Assembly (NCBI GenBank): GCA_016787575.1 | Contig: JAEUUO010000032.1 | Coordinates: 1 to 64,000, forward strand | DNA: 64,000 bases | Direction of reading: 5' to 3' | Source: Saprospiraceae bacterium | GTDB taxonomy: Bacteria; Bacteroidota; Bacteroidia; Chitinophagales; Saprospiraceae | Shown here: positions 25,665 through 34,604 of the stretch, piece after piece | How the letters are laid out: the number at the start of each line of letters is the position of its first letter | Position numbering within the stretch: position 1 is the first letter of the stretch | The notes under the pieces: generated by a model | The model's input: only the letters and a program-made list of their open reading frames with translations | What the model was told of the DNA's origin: nothing | The model's database searches: none | Made by a program: the position numbers and the translations under genes

Positions 25665-26732
25665 TTAGAAATTCGGACAGTAGATTCCTCGGCGTTCTGG
25701 TCCGCAGATATTGTAGATGAATGACAATTCAAATGAATTGTTTCCTGCATTAGCTTTCTTCAAGGAAGAGGTATTGATATCGTAACTCAATCCGAAACCG
25801 TATTTGCTATAATCAAATCGGGAAGAAAGAATGAGTGCATCCATATGAATTCCGGATGAATTATCTGTTTTGTATTTGTTGGCCAAACGTGCCCACATTC
25901 CTAATTGGAATGTAGCTTCATTGGTACGACTATTGCCGGATCCAAATCGGAAACTTGTACCTCCGTTTAATTGAAAAGAGGGTCCTTGAAAAAAAGCAAC
26001 CATGCCCGGAACAATTGCATTGCGGCGGTTTAATCTGAATACACCTCCACCGTGAACGGTTAATTTAGAATATAATGGTGCCGGAACATACCCATTATTC
26101 GGGATGTCAGTTATGTTGTTTTGCAATGGTTCGTTTAAGTGACTGTAAGCACCTCCTATGTAAAAGTTGTTGTATTTATCCAATACAGAAAACCACAATG
26201 CCCCAACAGATACATCTGCAAACAAAAAGCTTGGATCAAATACTGCTGGATCTTTTTGACCATTTGGATCTACCCCATTCGAAGTAATCTGAGTACCCCA
26301 GATGGCATTGTGAAATTTAACACCGCGTTGGTTTAAACCAGCTTCTGCACCAAAAACTAAATAATTGGAAGAGGTTCTACTACCTGACATTCGCTTACTG
26401 TAAGATCCGGAAAGTTTAAATTGCAAGGTACTGAAATCCAATGATCCAGCTTTGTCACCCCAGAATGTGCCTCCAAATCCAAAATAATCATAACGACCTA
26501 CTGGAATTTTTTGGTCGAAAGACATGTTATAAGTATTGAATGAGTTTGCAAAACCGATTACTGGTGCCCACTGGTTGCGGTAATTAGCTACAAACCGCAT
26601 TTTACAATTCATAACCCCCGTTAATGCAGGATTTAAATTGGTTGGGGACATGTAAAACTGAGAAAAATGAATGTCTTGTGCCTGGATTCCCCAGCTCAAA
26701 ACGATTGAGAAAAGAATAGCTAAACGCTTCAT
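25665..26732 (-). CDS. PorP/SprF family type IX secretion system outer-membrane protein
   Basis: 355 residues from the ATG at 26732, where a clean signal peptide begins (MKRLAILFSIVLSWGIQAQ); an in-frame extension to 26807 would put 25 unlikely residues before it. The mature start, DIHFSQFYMSPTNLNPALTGV, is the hallmark of the PorP/SprF family: outer-membrane beta-barrels that work with T9SS in secretion of SprB-like adhesins and gliding. The C-terminus alternates as a barrel (GFGLSYDINTSSLKKA...FELSFIYN). It is monocistronic here, not beside porKLMN, as is common for the many PorP paralogues in Saprospiraceae. Confidence 0.92.
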   Translation of the reverse strand: MKRLAILFSIVLSWGIQAQDIHFSQFYMSPTNLNPALTGVMNCKMRFVANYRNQWAPVIGFANSFNTYNMSFDQKIPVGRYDYFGFGGTFWGDKAGSLDFSTLQFKLSGSYSKRMSGSRTSSNYLVFGAEAGLNQRGVKFHNAIWGTQITSNGVDPNGQKDPAVFDPSFLFADVSVGALWFSVLDKYNNFYIGGAYSHLNEPLQNNITDIPNNGYVPAPLYSKLTVHGGGVFRLNRRNAIVPGMVAFFQGPSFQLNGGTSFRFGSGNSRTNEATFQLGMWARLANKYKTDNSSGIHMDALILSSRFDYSKYGFGLSYDINTSSLKKANAGNNSFELSFIYNICGPERRGIYCPNF

Positions 26733-26834
26733 GCCTACTACTTTATAAGTGCATAAATTTATGACCTTTCCCTCAAATAATATTCCCATTTGCTTAAAAT
26801 TTAACAAATATTAAAAAAAACAATGTTTAATCCC

Positions 26835-27914
26835 TTAATCCACACGAGTTATAGCTCCAAAATTCTTTATCAGTAAATCATCGTATGCATTGGCTTTTTC
26901 AAATAAATATTGGAAAATCTGACTGCCCAATTCCGGTTTGAATGAGTGATCAAATATTTGCAATGAAAGAATGATGTCTTGATTCTGAATACTAAAACAT
27001 AGACCCTCTAACTGGCTATTCTGCTGCAACAGATAGACGTAAATTTCCTTAATATTTTCTTTGGGCAGCGAACAAATATAAGCATCTCCTGCAATCATTC
27101 CTGTTTCTTCGTGGTAAGAAAGTAAGATTTTAGCGGAACCATGTTCTATTTCCCAATTAAAAGGGCCTCTGCGGGTCAGATTGATATCATAATTAAGAGC
27201 TTTTAATGCATCTTCAATTTCCAATTTGATTCCTTTAGGTTGATAATCTTCTATTTGCGATATCATTTGAATTTTAGACCCACAAAAAGGACAGTATTTT
27301 TTTTCCGGATTAGGTTCAAACACAATGTTGGCGCACGAAATGCAACGGACACCAGATTTGTCACCACCCGCTTTAAATTCATCCAATGCTTGTTTTAGAT
27401 ATCTGGCTGGAAGGGAAAATCCAATGCTTTGGCCATTTTGAATGATAAAAGTATTTACACCTAAAATTTCTCCGGCATCATTTACTAAAGGACCTCCACT
27501 GTTTCCGGGATTCAGAGCTGCATCGTGCTGGATATAGTATAAATCATCCTGTTGGTGGCTTGAATTCGAAATAATGCCTTGTGTTGCTGTATATTTTAGT
27601 CCAAACGGATGGCCAACTGCTATAACAGGATCTCCTTCTCTAAAATCTTCCTGATCGTGCAATTTAACACCCATCCATGGATTTGGTTTCGGGCCTTGTA
27701 CAAAAGCCAAATCAAACTTAGGATCTAAATAACGAACCGAACTCAGTACGCGTTGTACCCCTTTTCCTTCAACGACTACATCTTTGTTGTTGCGAACCAC
27801 GTGTTCATTGGTAATAATCAAATCATAGTCTTTCAGGTAAAATCCGGTCCCTATTGAAAATGGTGTTGCAATTTGTATGACAACCCCTTTGTATTGTTCG
27901 ATTAACTCTCTCAT
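26835..27914 (-). CDS. Cytosolic trypsin-like serine protease with zinc ribbon and YbjN/CesT-like tail
   Basis: 359 residues, no signal peptide. The first 180 residues are a compact S1C (HtrA/Deg-type) protease with all three catalytic residues: H38 (TNEHVV), D68 (KFDLAF) and S139 (NPGNSGGP). No PDZ domain follows. Instead there is a zinc ribbon with C191-x2-C194 and C208-x2-C211, and then a domain of about 135 residues (220-359) of mixed alpha/beta character (AYICSLPKENIKEIYVYLL...GLCFSIQNQDIILSLQIF) that looks like the YbjN/type III chaperone fold. The start overlaps the upstream gene by ATGA, so the two are coupled. Substrate unknown; it acts inside the cell (inferred). Confidence 0.85.
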   Translation of the reverse strand: MRELIEQYKGVVIQIATPFSIGTGFYLKDYDLIITNEHVVRNNKDVVVEGKGVQRVLSSVRYLDPKFDLAFVQGPKPNPWMGVKLHDQEDFREGDPVIAVGHPFGLKYTATQGIISNSSHQQDDLYYIQHDAALNPGNSGGPLVNDAGEILGVNTFIIQNGQSIGFSLPARYLKQALDEFKAGGDKSGVRCISCANIVFEPNPEKKYCPFCGSKIQMISQIEDYQPKGIKLEIEDALKALNYDINLTRRGPFNWEIEHGSAKILLSYHEETGMIAGDAYICSLPKENIKEIYVYLLQQNSQLEGLCFSIQNQDIILSLQIFDHSFKPELGSQIFQYLFEKANAYDDLLIKNFGAITRVD

Positions 27915-29212
27915 GCCAGGGGTAAATCTTTTATAAATACCAAAAATTCTTTTAGAAAAATGCCTGGATTCAAATCTTTAAACTTAGCTTTTGGAACTTC
28001 CTCTGTAAACGCGGTTGGAAATTTATCCAGGATTGTTTCTATTTCATCATTTATTTCATTGAAGTTGAGCGATCCATCCGACTTCCAATAGTTCAATGGA
28101 AAACCAAGCGATTTGAAATAAGCATCGTAAGCAATTTCAAAATAAAGATGAAACAGGCTGCGTCCCGGTTCAGGCATCGCAAAATTGTACATGCAATAGC
28201 CTGCTATGTAATTGCAAATAGCCAGACAAATCCGATCGTGTTTATTTTCTTCATACCATTTTATGGCTTGCAGTTCGGCATCGATAAATTGCGCAATTGT
28301 TGCATGTTTTACAGGACTGGTAATTCCAAAACTTGCAATAACTTCATACAATTCTTTTTCAAGGTCAGCGTCTTTCATTTCCAGAATTTCTTTTAAACCT
28401 GTTTCCAAAATAGACACTTTTAATTCTGTATTTTCCGGAGCTGTTTCAAAATAACGAATGTGCATTGTACTCAGGATATCCATTAGTTTGCCTTCCGGTT
28501 TTACCAAATAATCCAGCCCATAAACCACTGCTAAATAAACGTAAGTCAGCGCACCTTGAAATCGCCTTGGGTTGAGGCTTCCCAATACTTCCGGCTTAAA
28601 AACATGTTCTATTTGATTGCGGATGAATTTAATTTTAACTGCTCTGAGCTCCGGACTCAATAATTTTATATGTTGATTTTGAATTGGTTCAAGGTATTCA
28701 AACTCATCCAATAAAATATCATCATCTTTATCAGCTTGCAATGCCAATTCTTTTAATCCATAATACAATTTATAAGGTGAGGCATCTGCCAATAAACTGT
28801 CAAAAATCAAACACAAATTATCATTGGCATCTAAAGCAAATCGGGCATAGTTCAACCGATAATTGTGCTCGACGGCTTTTCTTAAAAATCCAACATTGAG
28901 TTCCTTGCAATGTGCAACCAAACAGACGGCTTTAAAAATCCGGTCGTCATAGTTGCAATGTATTTGTTTAGAACCCTGATACAAGATGAATGTATTTTCT
29001 TGTTCACGTATTACATTATCCCCAGACTGGTTTTTAATATAGTTTAAAAGATGTTTGATGGCTTCTTTGCAGTTGCCTTCCTCAAAAAGTTTTAAACTGG
29101 CATCCCAATCCGCATATTGTTCTTTAGATTTATAGGCATCTGAAAACCGTCCGAATGAAATTTCAGGTAAGGTGGTTTGTGGTCTTGACAAAATTTTATC
29201 CCAGAATCCCAT
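27911..29212 (-). CDS. Uncharacterised partner of the trypsin-like protease (YbjN/CesT-like segment plus helical region)
   Basis: 433 residues, no signal peptide or membrane segment. I do not recognise a named family. Residues about 70-145 (FILYQGSKQIHC ... NYRLNYARFALDANDNLCLIFDSLLADASPYKLYYGLKELA) read like the YbjN/CesT-like fold and echo the C-terminal domain of the next gene's protease. The remainder (about 150-433) is mostly helical. The stop overlaps the protease start by ATGA (27911-27914), indicating equimolar, coupled production and probably a physical complex. A promoter box lies 17 bases upstream. Function unknown. Confidence 0.75.
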   Translation of the reverse strand: MGFWDKILSRPQTTLPEISFGRFSDAYKSKEQYADWDASLKLFEEGNCKEAIKHLLNYIKNQSGDNVIREQENTFILYQGSKQIHCNYDDRIFKAVCLVAHCKELNVGFLRKAVEHNYRLNYARFALDANDNLCLIFDSLLADASPYKLYYGLKELALQADKDDDILLDEFEYLEPIQNQHIKLLSPELRAVKIKFIRNQIEHVFKPEVLGSLNPRRFQGALTYVYLAVVYGLDYLVKPEGKLMDILSTMHIRYFETAPENTELKVSILETGLKEILEMKDADLEKELYEVIASFGITSPVKHATIAQFIDAELQAIKWYEENKHDRICLAICNYIAGYCMYNFAMPEPGRSLFHLYFEIAYDAYFKSLGFPLNYWKSDGSLNFNEINDEIETILDKFPTAFTEEVPKAKFKDLNPGIFLKEFLVFIKDLPLA

Positions 29213-29229
29213 AAAATTTTTAAGAGGCT

Positions 29230-29237
29230 CAAAGGTA
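29230..29237 (-). promoter_or_regulatory. Candidate -7 box (TACCTTTG) of the partner-protease operon
   Basis: The plus strand reads CAAAGGTA, i.e. TACCTTTG on the minus strand, ending 17 bases before the ATG at 29212. It is divergent from the GSCFA gene's box at 29292. Confidence 0.4.
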
Positions 29238-29291
29238 ATGATCCAGCATCTTTAATTTTGAATAAAAAATCGGGTATAAGGCAAAGCCCTT

Positions 29292-29299
29292 TACTTTTG
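29292..29299 (+). promoter_or_regulatory. Candidate -7 box (TACTTTTG) of the GSCFA gene
   Basis: TACTTTTG matches TAnnTTTG and ends 8 bases before ATG 29308. With initiation 6-8 bases after the box, the mRNA would have almost no leader. No well-spaced -33 TTG is seen. Confidence 0.4.
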
Positions 29300-29307
29300 C
29301 ATTTAAT

Positions 29308-30258
29308 ATGTATGCAAAAACCTCCTTTCCCGCATTTGAAAGTCATCATAAGATATGTCACAAAGATTTAATTTATAGTTGTGGAAGTTGTTTTGCAAGT
29401 GAAATGGCAGATCGTTTGGAATTGCTCCGTTTTCAAATTGCAAGGCATGCTTATGGCATCGTGTACAATCCTTTAAGCATTGCTCAACAATTTGATCAAC
29501 TGTTGACTCAAAAAGAATTTCATGAATCTGATTTTTTGATTCAGGATGGGCTTTATCATTCTATGGATCATCATGGATCCTTGTCATTGCCAGATAAAAC
29601 ACAATTAGCTGATCAACTGAATGCCCGTTCCAAAGAAGCTTATGCACATCTAAAAAAATCAAGCTTTCTGGTTCTTACTCTGGGATCCTCTTATTTTTTT
29701 CGTTTGAAATCCAATCAACAAATTGTTTCAAATTGCCATAAAATTTCTGCCAGTCAGTTTACCAAAACAATTGCTTCGCTTGATGAAATTAATACGTGTT
29801 TAAGTCAAACTGTCAGGCAATTATTAAATTTCAATCCAAGTTTGCAAATTCTATTAAGTGTCAGTCCGGTGCGCTATTTAAAAGAAGGATTTATTGAAAA
29901 TCAGCGAAGCAAATCCAGATTGTTGCTAGCATGTGAACAGCTTTGCGATCAATTCAATGCTTGCTCTTACATACCTGTTTATGAAATTTTTATGGATGAC
30001 CTGAGGGATTATCGTTATGTAAAGGACGATTTGGTTCATCCCAATTCATCTGCAATAGATTATATCTTTAACTATTTTGAAAATGCTTATTTTAATAAGT
30101 CCACCAAGGAATTGACCATTAAAATAAAGAAGTGGAATCAACTTTCCAATCACCGGGTAATGCATGCAAACTCAGAAACCATTTCAGAGTATCAGATCAA
30201 ATTGGAACAGTTAAATGCAGAAATTGAAAAAGAATTAAACCATTTTAAAGAAAAATAA
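29308..30258 (+). CDS. GSCFA domain-containing protein (SGNH-hydrolase-like)
   Basis: 316 residues. Near the N-terminus, LIYSCGSCFASEMADRL carries the GSCFA motif that names the family, with the candidate nucleophile Ser. GIVYNPLSIAQQF and LTLGSSYFFR follow as in relatives, then LLSVSPVRYLKEGF and the C-terminal DLVHPNSSAIDYIF, which would supply the Asp/His of an SGNH-type triad (D and H in DxxH style). Substrate is unknown; the fold suggests a small esterase or acyl hydrolase. No signal peptide. The gene is monocistronic with a possible leaderless promoter. Confidence 0.9.
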   Translation: MYAKTSFPAFESHHKICHKDLIYSCGSCFASEMADRLELLRFQIARHAYGIVYNPLSIAQQFDQLLTQKEFHESDFLIQDGLYHSMDHHGSLSLPDKTQLADQLNARSKEAYAHLKKSSFLVLTLGSSYFFRLKSNQQIVSNCHKISASQFTKTIASLDEINTCLSQTVRQLLNFNPSLQILLSVSPVRYLKEGFIENQRSKSRLLLACEQLCDQFNACSYIPVYEIFMDDLRDYRYVKDDLVHPNSSAIDYIFNYFENAYFNKSTKELTIKIKKWNQLSNHRVMHANSETISEYQIKLEQLNAEIEKELNHFKEK

Positions 30259-30409
30259 AAAAATTAAACGATTGGAATGAATTGCATGGCTTTACAATAT
30301 TTCATGCGTACCAATCAAAAAAACGTTTATACATAAGCTTAAAGGAATTTAGTAATGGATACCTGTAAAAAACTAGCAACCCTTATAGTTAAATGTATAT
30401 GATATTTTA

Positions 30410-30452
30410 AAACAAAAAAGTCCACGGGAAAAATAAATTCACCGTGGACTTT
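30410..30452 (-). terminator. Rho-independent terminator of the OPT/POT operon
   Basis: AAAGTCCACGG (30417-30427) pairs with CCGTGGACTTT (30442-30452), an 11-base perfect stem with a 14-base loop. On the minus strand it is followed by a T run. It lies 22 bases past the OPT stop. Confidence 0.9.
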
Positions 30453-30474
30453 AGAACTATTATTTTTTTAATAT

Positions 30475-32502
30475 TTATTCCGTTTTAGCCTGAACTGCGG
30501 TGCGGTATAAAATAAAAGCAAGTGCAGCAAAAAACAAGACCCCTAAGAGTTGATAGCCTCCTTCGCCGATTGCTCCGGTCAAACTATGCTCCAAGGAAAT
30601 CGAATTGATTTTAGCAGCAAAGCCTTCGTTAACATTCAATAAGGCAACGATAACACCTGCCAATGCCCCTCCTGCAACCAATCCGGTTGCAAACAAGGAG
30701 CCTTTACCCAATTCGTCATCTTCTGATTCCTGATTCTTTTTCTTGTTATACCAATCAACCAATCCTTTAATAGCACCACCAATAAAGATTGGTAAGGTAG
30801 TGGCTAATGGCAAGTATGCACCTACAGCAAATGAAAGCGCTTTTATACCGCAGAGCTCCATAACAATTGCCAGAAATACCCCTACAATTACAAATTGCCA
30901 ATCCAGATTGAAGGATAAGATTCCTTTAATTAAAGTTGCCATCAAAGTGGCTTGAGGTGCATTGTATTTTTCACCAATGGCATGTTGAATGCCTTGTGAA
31001 ATCATGGTAGAATCGGGAGTATCCAATAATTTAACGGTCCAGCCAATTACGATAGAAGAAAACACAGCTCCAATAAACAAGGCCAATTGCTGGTATCTTG
31101 GAGTTGCACCAATGATATAGCCTGTTTTTAAATCCTGAGAGGTTGCACCGGCATTGGCAGCTGCAATGCAAATCATTCCACCAACTACCAAAGCCATTGG
31201 TTCGTATATCTTACCGCTCCATCCTACCCCGATAAATACCAGACAGGTAGCCATAATGGTTGCTATCGTCATACCCGAAATCGGATTGTTGGACGAACCG
31301 ATGATGCCAACGATTCTTGAAGAAACGGTGACAAAAAAAGCACCAAAGATGACCACCAAAAGTCCAACCAATAATTTAGAAACAAAACCCTGACCAGGAA
31401 TAATGGGAAGCAGGGCTACCATTAATATCAATCCGATGCTGCCAAACAATACGACTTTTATATTTAAATCTTTTTCAGTACGAACTACACTTGAACCTGC
31501 ACCTTCTTTGACAGCTCCCATTGAATCTTTAAATGAACTGATGATGGTAGGAATGGTTTTGATCAAAGTGATAAATCCACCTGCAGCAACTGCACCCGCT
31601 CCAATCTGGCGAATGTATACCCTGTAAATTGCTTCTGCAGAATTGGTAAATGTATGACTAGCTTCATCCCATCCAAAACGGGTTGGATTAAATCCCAATT
31701 TGAGAACTTGTTGGTAGATGATATCACCCGGCACCAGGGTCGCCAACAAAGGAATCAAGACAAAAGAACTCAATACCCCACCTGCTACCAGGACTCCTGA
31801 AATTTTTGGCCCGATGATATATCCGACACCCAGATATTCAGGAGTAATTTCACCATGAATCCGACCGGCAGGCCAATATTTATTGGTCAATCCGGTAACA
31901 TAAGTAGGTACTTCTGCGATTAAGTGGAGTACCTTTTGCAACATGGCATACAAGATGGAGATTCCCAATCCCATAAATGCAGTTTTTGCAAAATCACCTC
32001 CTTTTTCACCTGCCACCAATACACTTGCACAGGCCGTACCTTCCGGATATGGAAGGCTGCCGTGTTCTTTGACGATTAAAGAGCGTCGAAGGGGTATCAT
32101 CATGAGTGTGCCCAAGATTCCACCTAAAACTGCCAATGTAAAAATGGTCCAATAATTAAATGAGCTGATGCCATCGCTTTCCGCAGAAAGAAATAAAAAG
32201 CCCGGAAGCGTAAAAACTACCCCTGCAGCGATGGATTCTCCTGCAGATCCAGTGGTTTGAATGATATTGTTTTCAAGAATGGTAGTTTTAAAAAACCGTC
32301 TTCCCAATGAAATGGCTAATACGGCAATAGGAATCGAAGCTGATACAGTTAAACCTGCTTTTAAAGCAAGGTAAACGGTTGCAGCCCCAAACAGGATTCC
32401 AAAAAAGACTCCTAATAAAATTGCCTTTATTGAAAATTCTGCGATGTTGGTAATCTCCGGAGAGATATACGGTTTAAATTCTTTGTGTGGTGAACCTTCC
32501 AT
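30475..32502 (-). CDS. OPT family oligopeptide transporter
   Basis: 675 residues with about 14-16 hydrophobic helices. The opening EFSIKAILLGVFFGILFGAATVYLALKAGLTVSASIPIAVLAISLGRRFF and the later NNIIQTTGSAGESIAAGVVFTLPG are hallmarks of the bacterial OPT branch, which imports oligopeptides or metal-chelate compounds by proton symport at the inner membrane. GTACASVLVAGEKGG is a further family motif. It follows the POT transporter gene by 38 bases on the same strand and ends in a strong terminator, so the two peptide importers form one operon. Confidence 0.93.
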   Translation of the reverse strand: MEGSPHKEFKPYISPEITNIAEFSIKAILLGVFFGILFGAATVYLALKAGLTVSASIPIAVLAISLGRRFFKTTILENNIIQTTGSAGESIAAGVVFTLPGFLFLSAESDGISSFNYWTIFTLAVLGGILGTLMMIPLRRSLIVKEHGSLPYPEGTACASVLVAGEKGGDFAKTAFMGLGISILYAMLQKVLHLIAEVPTYVTGLTNKYWPAGRIHGEITPEYLGVGYIIGPKISGVLVAGGVLSSFVLIPLLATLVPGDIIYQQVLKLGFNPTRFGWDEASHTFTNSAEAIYRVYIRQIGAGAVAAGGFITLIKTIPTIISSFKDSMGAVKEGAGSSVVRTEKDLNIKVVLFGSIGLILMVALLPIIPGQGFVSKLLVGLLVVIFGAFFVTVSSRIVGIIGSSNNPISGMTIATIMATCLVFIGVGWSGKIYEPMALVVGGMICIAAANAGATSQDLKTGYIIGATPRYQQLALFIGAVFSSIVIGWTVKLLDTPDSTMISQGIQHAIGEKYNAPQATLMATLIKGILSFNLDWQFVIVGVFLAIVMELCGIKALSFAVGAYLPLATTLPIFIGGAIKGLVDWYNKKKNQESEDDELGKGSLFATGLVAGGALAGVIVALLNVNEGFAAKINSISLEHSLTGAIGEGGYQLLGVLFFAALAFILYRTAVQAKTE

Positions 32503-32540
32503 ATAATTCGAAATGTTTTGTTTGTTTATTTTTTTGAATT

Positions 32541-34208
32541 TTATCGAATGCCATGCATCCAGGTTTGCAATTTTTTAGAAAGTAAAAACATTACAATAGA
32601 AGCAATTCCTGACATTACAACAAACAATAAGAAAAAGTCATAGGTATTTGCCATAGCATATCCTAAAAACGAACTTGATTTTCCTGTTTCTGGATAGAGT
32701 GCGGACAACATCCCTGCAAATTTATTTGCTGTTGCATTTGCTAAAAACCAAACACCCATGAGCAATGAAGCTAAACGTGCAGGTGCCAATTTATTTACCA
32801 TTGACAATCCGATTGGAGATAAACAAAGTTCGCCGATGGTATGAATAAAATACAATCCGGTTAACCAGATCATACTCACTTTAGTAGTACCTTCTACTCC
32901 ATTTACACCAAAAGAAATGTAGAGATAACCCAATGCCAATAGTCCAAGTCCTAAGGCCTGTTTGGTTAACGAAGCAGGTTGCTTATCGTCCATTTTTAAC
33001 CAAATTGCTGAAAGAACAGGAGCAAAAATGACTACGAATGCTGCGTTGTAACTTTGAAACCAGCTTGCAGGCATTTCTGTCATGGTAAAATCATTTAGAT
33101 ACCCAGCAAAATGCAATCCAGTTAATAAGACTAAAGATCCTAAACCATAGTAAAGGGATGATTTTGGGGAATGCTCAAAAAACCAAGCTAAAAATTTACC
33201 TAAAAAGTAAACGATTCCACTTAAAACCAGAACCAATATCCACCATGGGATTAATAAATTCATGATTCTATCGGTTTGTTCGTCTGCAAAAAAGGTCAGC
33301 GATGCTCCAGCCTGTTCGAATGCAGACCAAAAGAAGATTACAAAAAATGCAGATATAAAAATGACCCATATCCGATCTTTCTCGATTGGATTTAAGGATG
33401 GATCTAAAATGATGGTTGCTGGAATGCTTATAGCAAATGCAAAAATTGCAGCACCAAAAACATCAAAGCCAATCAGTTTATAAAATATTACAAATAATAA
33501 AAGCGATCCTGCAGTAATGGCAGCTAGTTGCTTATTGTCAAATTTAGAATTGCCAGCCGAATCCCCTTCTTTTATTCTGTTTTTATTTGGTTCAATACCA
33601 ATTTGATCACCAGAAGGTGATAGAAGAAAGCGATTCTTTAACCATTGAAAGGATGCAACACTTAATAACATCCCGATACCGGCAGCCAAGAACCCCCATT
33701 TAAAAGCTATATTTTCTCCGAGCCAACCACAAAGCAAAGGTGCTAAAAAAGCTCCCAGGTTAACTCCCATGTAAAAAATGGTATAAGCAGAATCCAATCT
33801 GCGATCGTTGTCAGGATATAACTGGCCTACCATGGTTGAAATATTTGGTTTAAAAAATCCATTTCCAAATACCATCAACCCAAGACCCATATACATAATA
33901 AAACTACTGTCAAACTGCCCACTGGCAAATAACATAAATTGTCCGGCTGCCATAATCAAACCACCAATGATGATTGATTTCCGGTTTCCCCAATAACGAT
34001 CTGCGAAGTACCCGCCAATAATCGGTGTTAAGTAAACAAGTCCTGTATAACTACCATAAATCCCGGATGAAAATGATTTATCCATCAACAATTGTTTGGT
34101 AAGAAAAAGTACCAGGATGGCTCGCATTCCGTAGTAACTGAAGCGCTCCCACATTTCTGTAAAAAACAAAAGATAAAGTCCTCTGGGGTGACCCGTTTGT
34201 TGGCTCAT
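32541..34208 (-). CDS. POT family proton-dependent di/tripeptide transporter
   Basis: 555 residues, about 12-14 transmembrane helices, inner membrane. The first helix has the ExxER-type motif (FTEMWERFSYYGMRAIL, about 14-30) used for proton coupling. PTR2 signatures are visible in GGYFADRYWGNRKSIIIGG and FYMGVNLGAFLAPLLCGWLGE. It imports di- and tripeptides with protons. First gene of a two-gene operon with the OPT transporter, which broadens the range of peptides taken up. Confidence 0.94.
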   Translation of the reverse strand: MSQQTGHPRGLYLLFFTEMWERFSYYGMRAILVLFLTKQLLMDKSFSSGIYGSYTGLVYLTPIIGGYFADRYWGNRKSIIIGGLIMAAGQFMLFASGQFDSSFIMYMGLGLMVFGNGFFKPNISTMVGQLYPDNDRRLDSAYTIFYMGVNLGAFLAPLLCGWLGENIAFKWGFLAAGIGMLLSVASFQWLKNRFLLSPSGDQIGIEPNKNRIKEGDSAGNSKFDNKQLAAITAGSLLLFVIFYKLIGFDVFGAAIFAFAISIPATIILDPSLNPIEKDRIWVIFISAFFVIFFWSAFEQAGASLTFFADEQTDRIMNLLIPWWILVLVLSGIVYFLGKFLAWFFEHSPKSSLYYGLGSLVLLTGLHFAGYLNDFTMTEMPASWFQSYNAAFVVIFAPVLSAIWLKMDDKQPASLTKQALGLGLLALGYLYISFGVNGVEGTTKVSMIWLTGLYFIHTIGELCLSPIGLSMVNKLAPARLASLLMGVWFLANATANKFAGMLSALYPETGKSSSFLGYAMANTYDFFLLFVVMSGIASIVMFLLSKKLQTWMHGIR

Positions 34209-34604
34209 TTTTGTATAAGTTTGTTAAAAGAATGGTTTTTCTAAGGCTAAATATAAATGGAATCTTTGGAATTGACTAAGATGCAGAATATTTAAATGGA
34301 CTTTTAACTTTTTAAATAGTTGGTTTTAAATTTTTAATTAATTAAACAAATTATATTCTGAAGATAGCTTTGATTTTTAGGTGATTCAAAATTATATTCT
34401 GTAGTCAATCCAATTTATTTGTGCTGAAATCAATGACAGATATATCTATAAAAATTAAAGATCCAGTCAATAAAAACATTCGGAATGTTTCAACCAAGGT
34501 TGGGCAATGGTATTTAGAAAAAATAAAACCTTTGATTTAATTATTAAATGCTAGAGCTAAAAAGGATTTATTTTTATAAAGTAAAAATGTTTTTCAGACT
34601 GCAA
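34209..34604. other. 396-base AT-rich intergenic region
   Basis: Lies between the divergently read POT start and the M28 peptidase stop. Only one short reading is worth noting: plus strand 34433-34540, 35 residues (MTDISIKIKDPVNKN...), basic, without recognisable homology. No hairpin terminator or promoter box of note was found. Confidence 0.5.

Noticed and set aside
34433-34540. 35-residue reading MTDISIKIKDPVNKN...
   Set aside because: Short, no homology I know and no promoter; could be a degraded fragment but cannot be supported as a gene.
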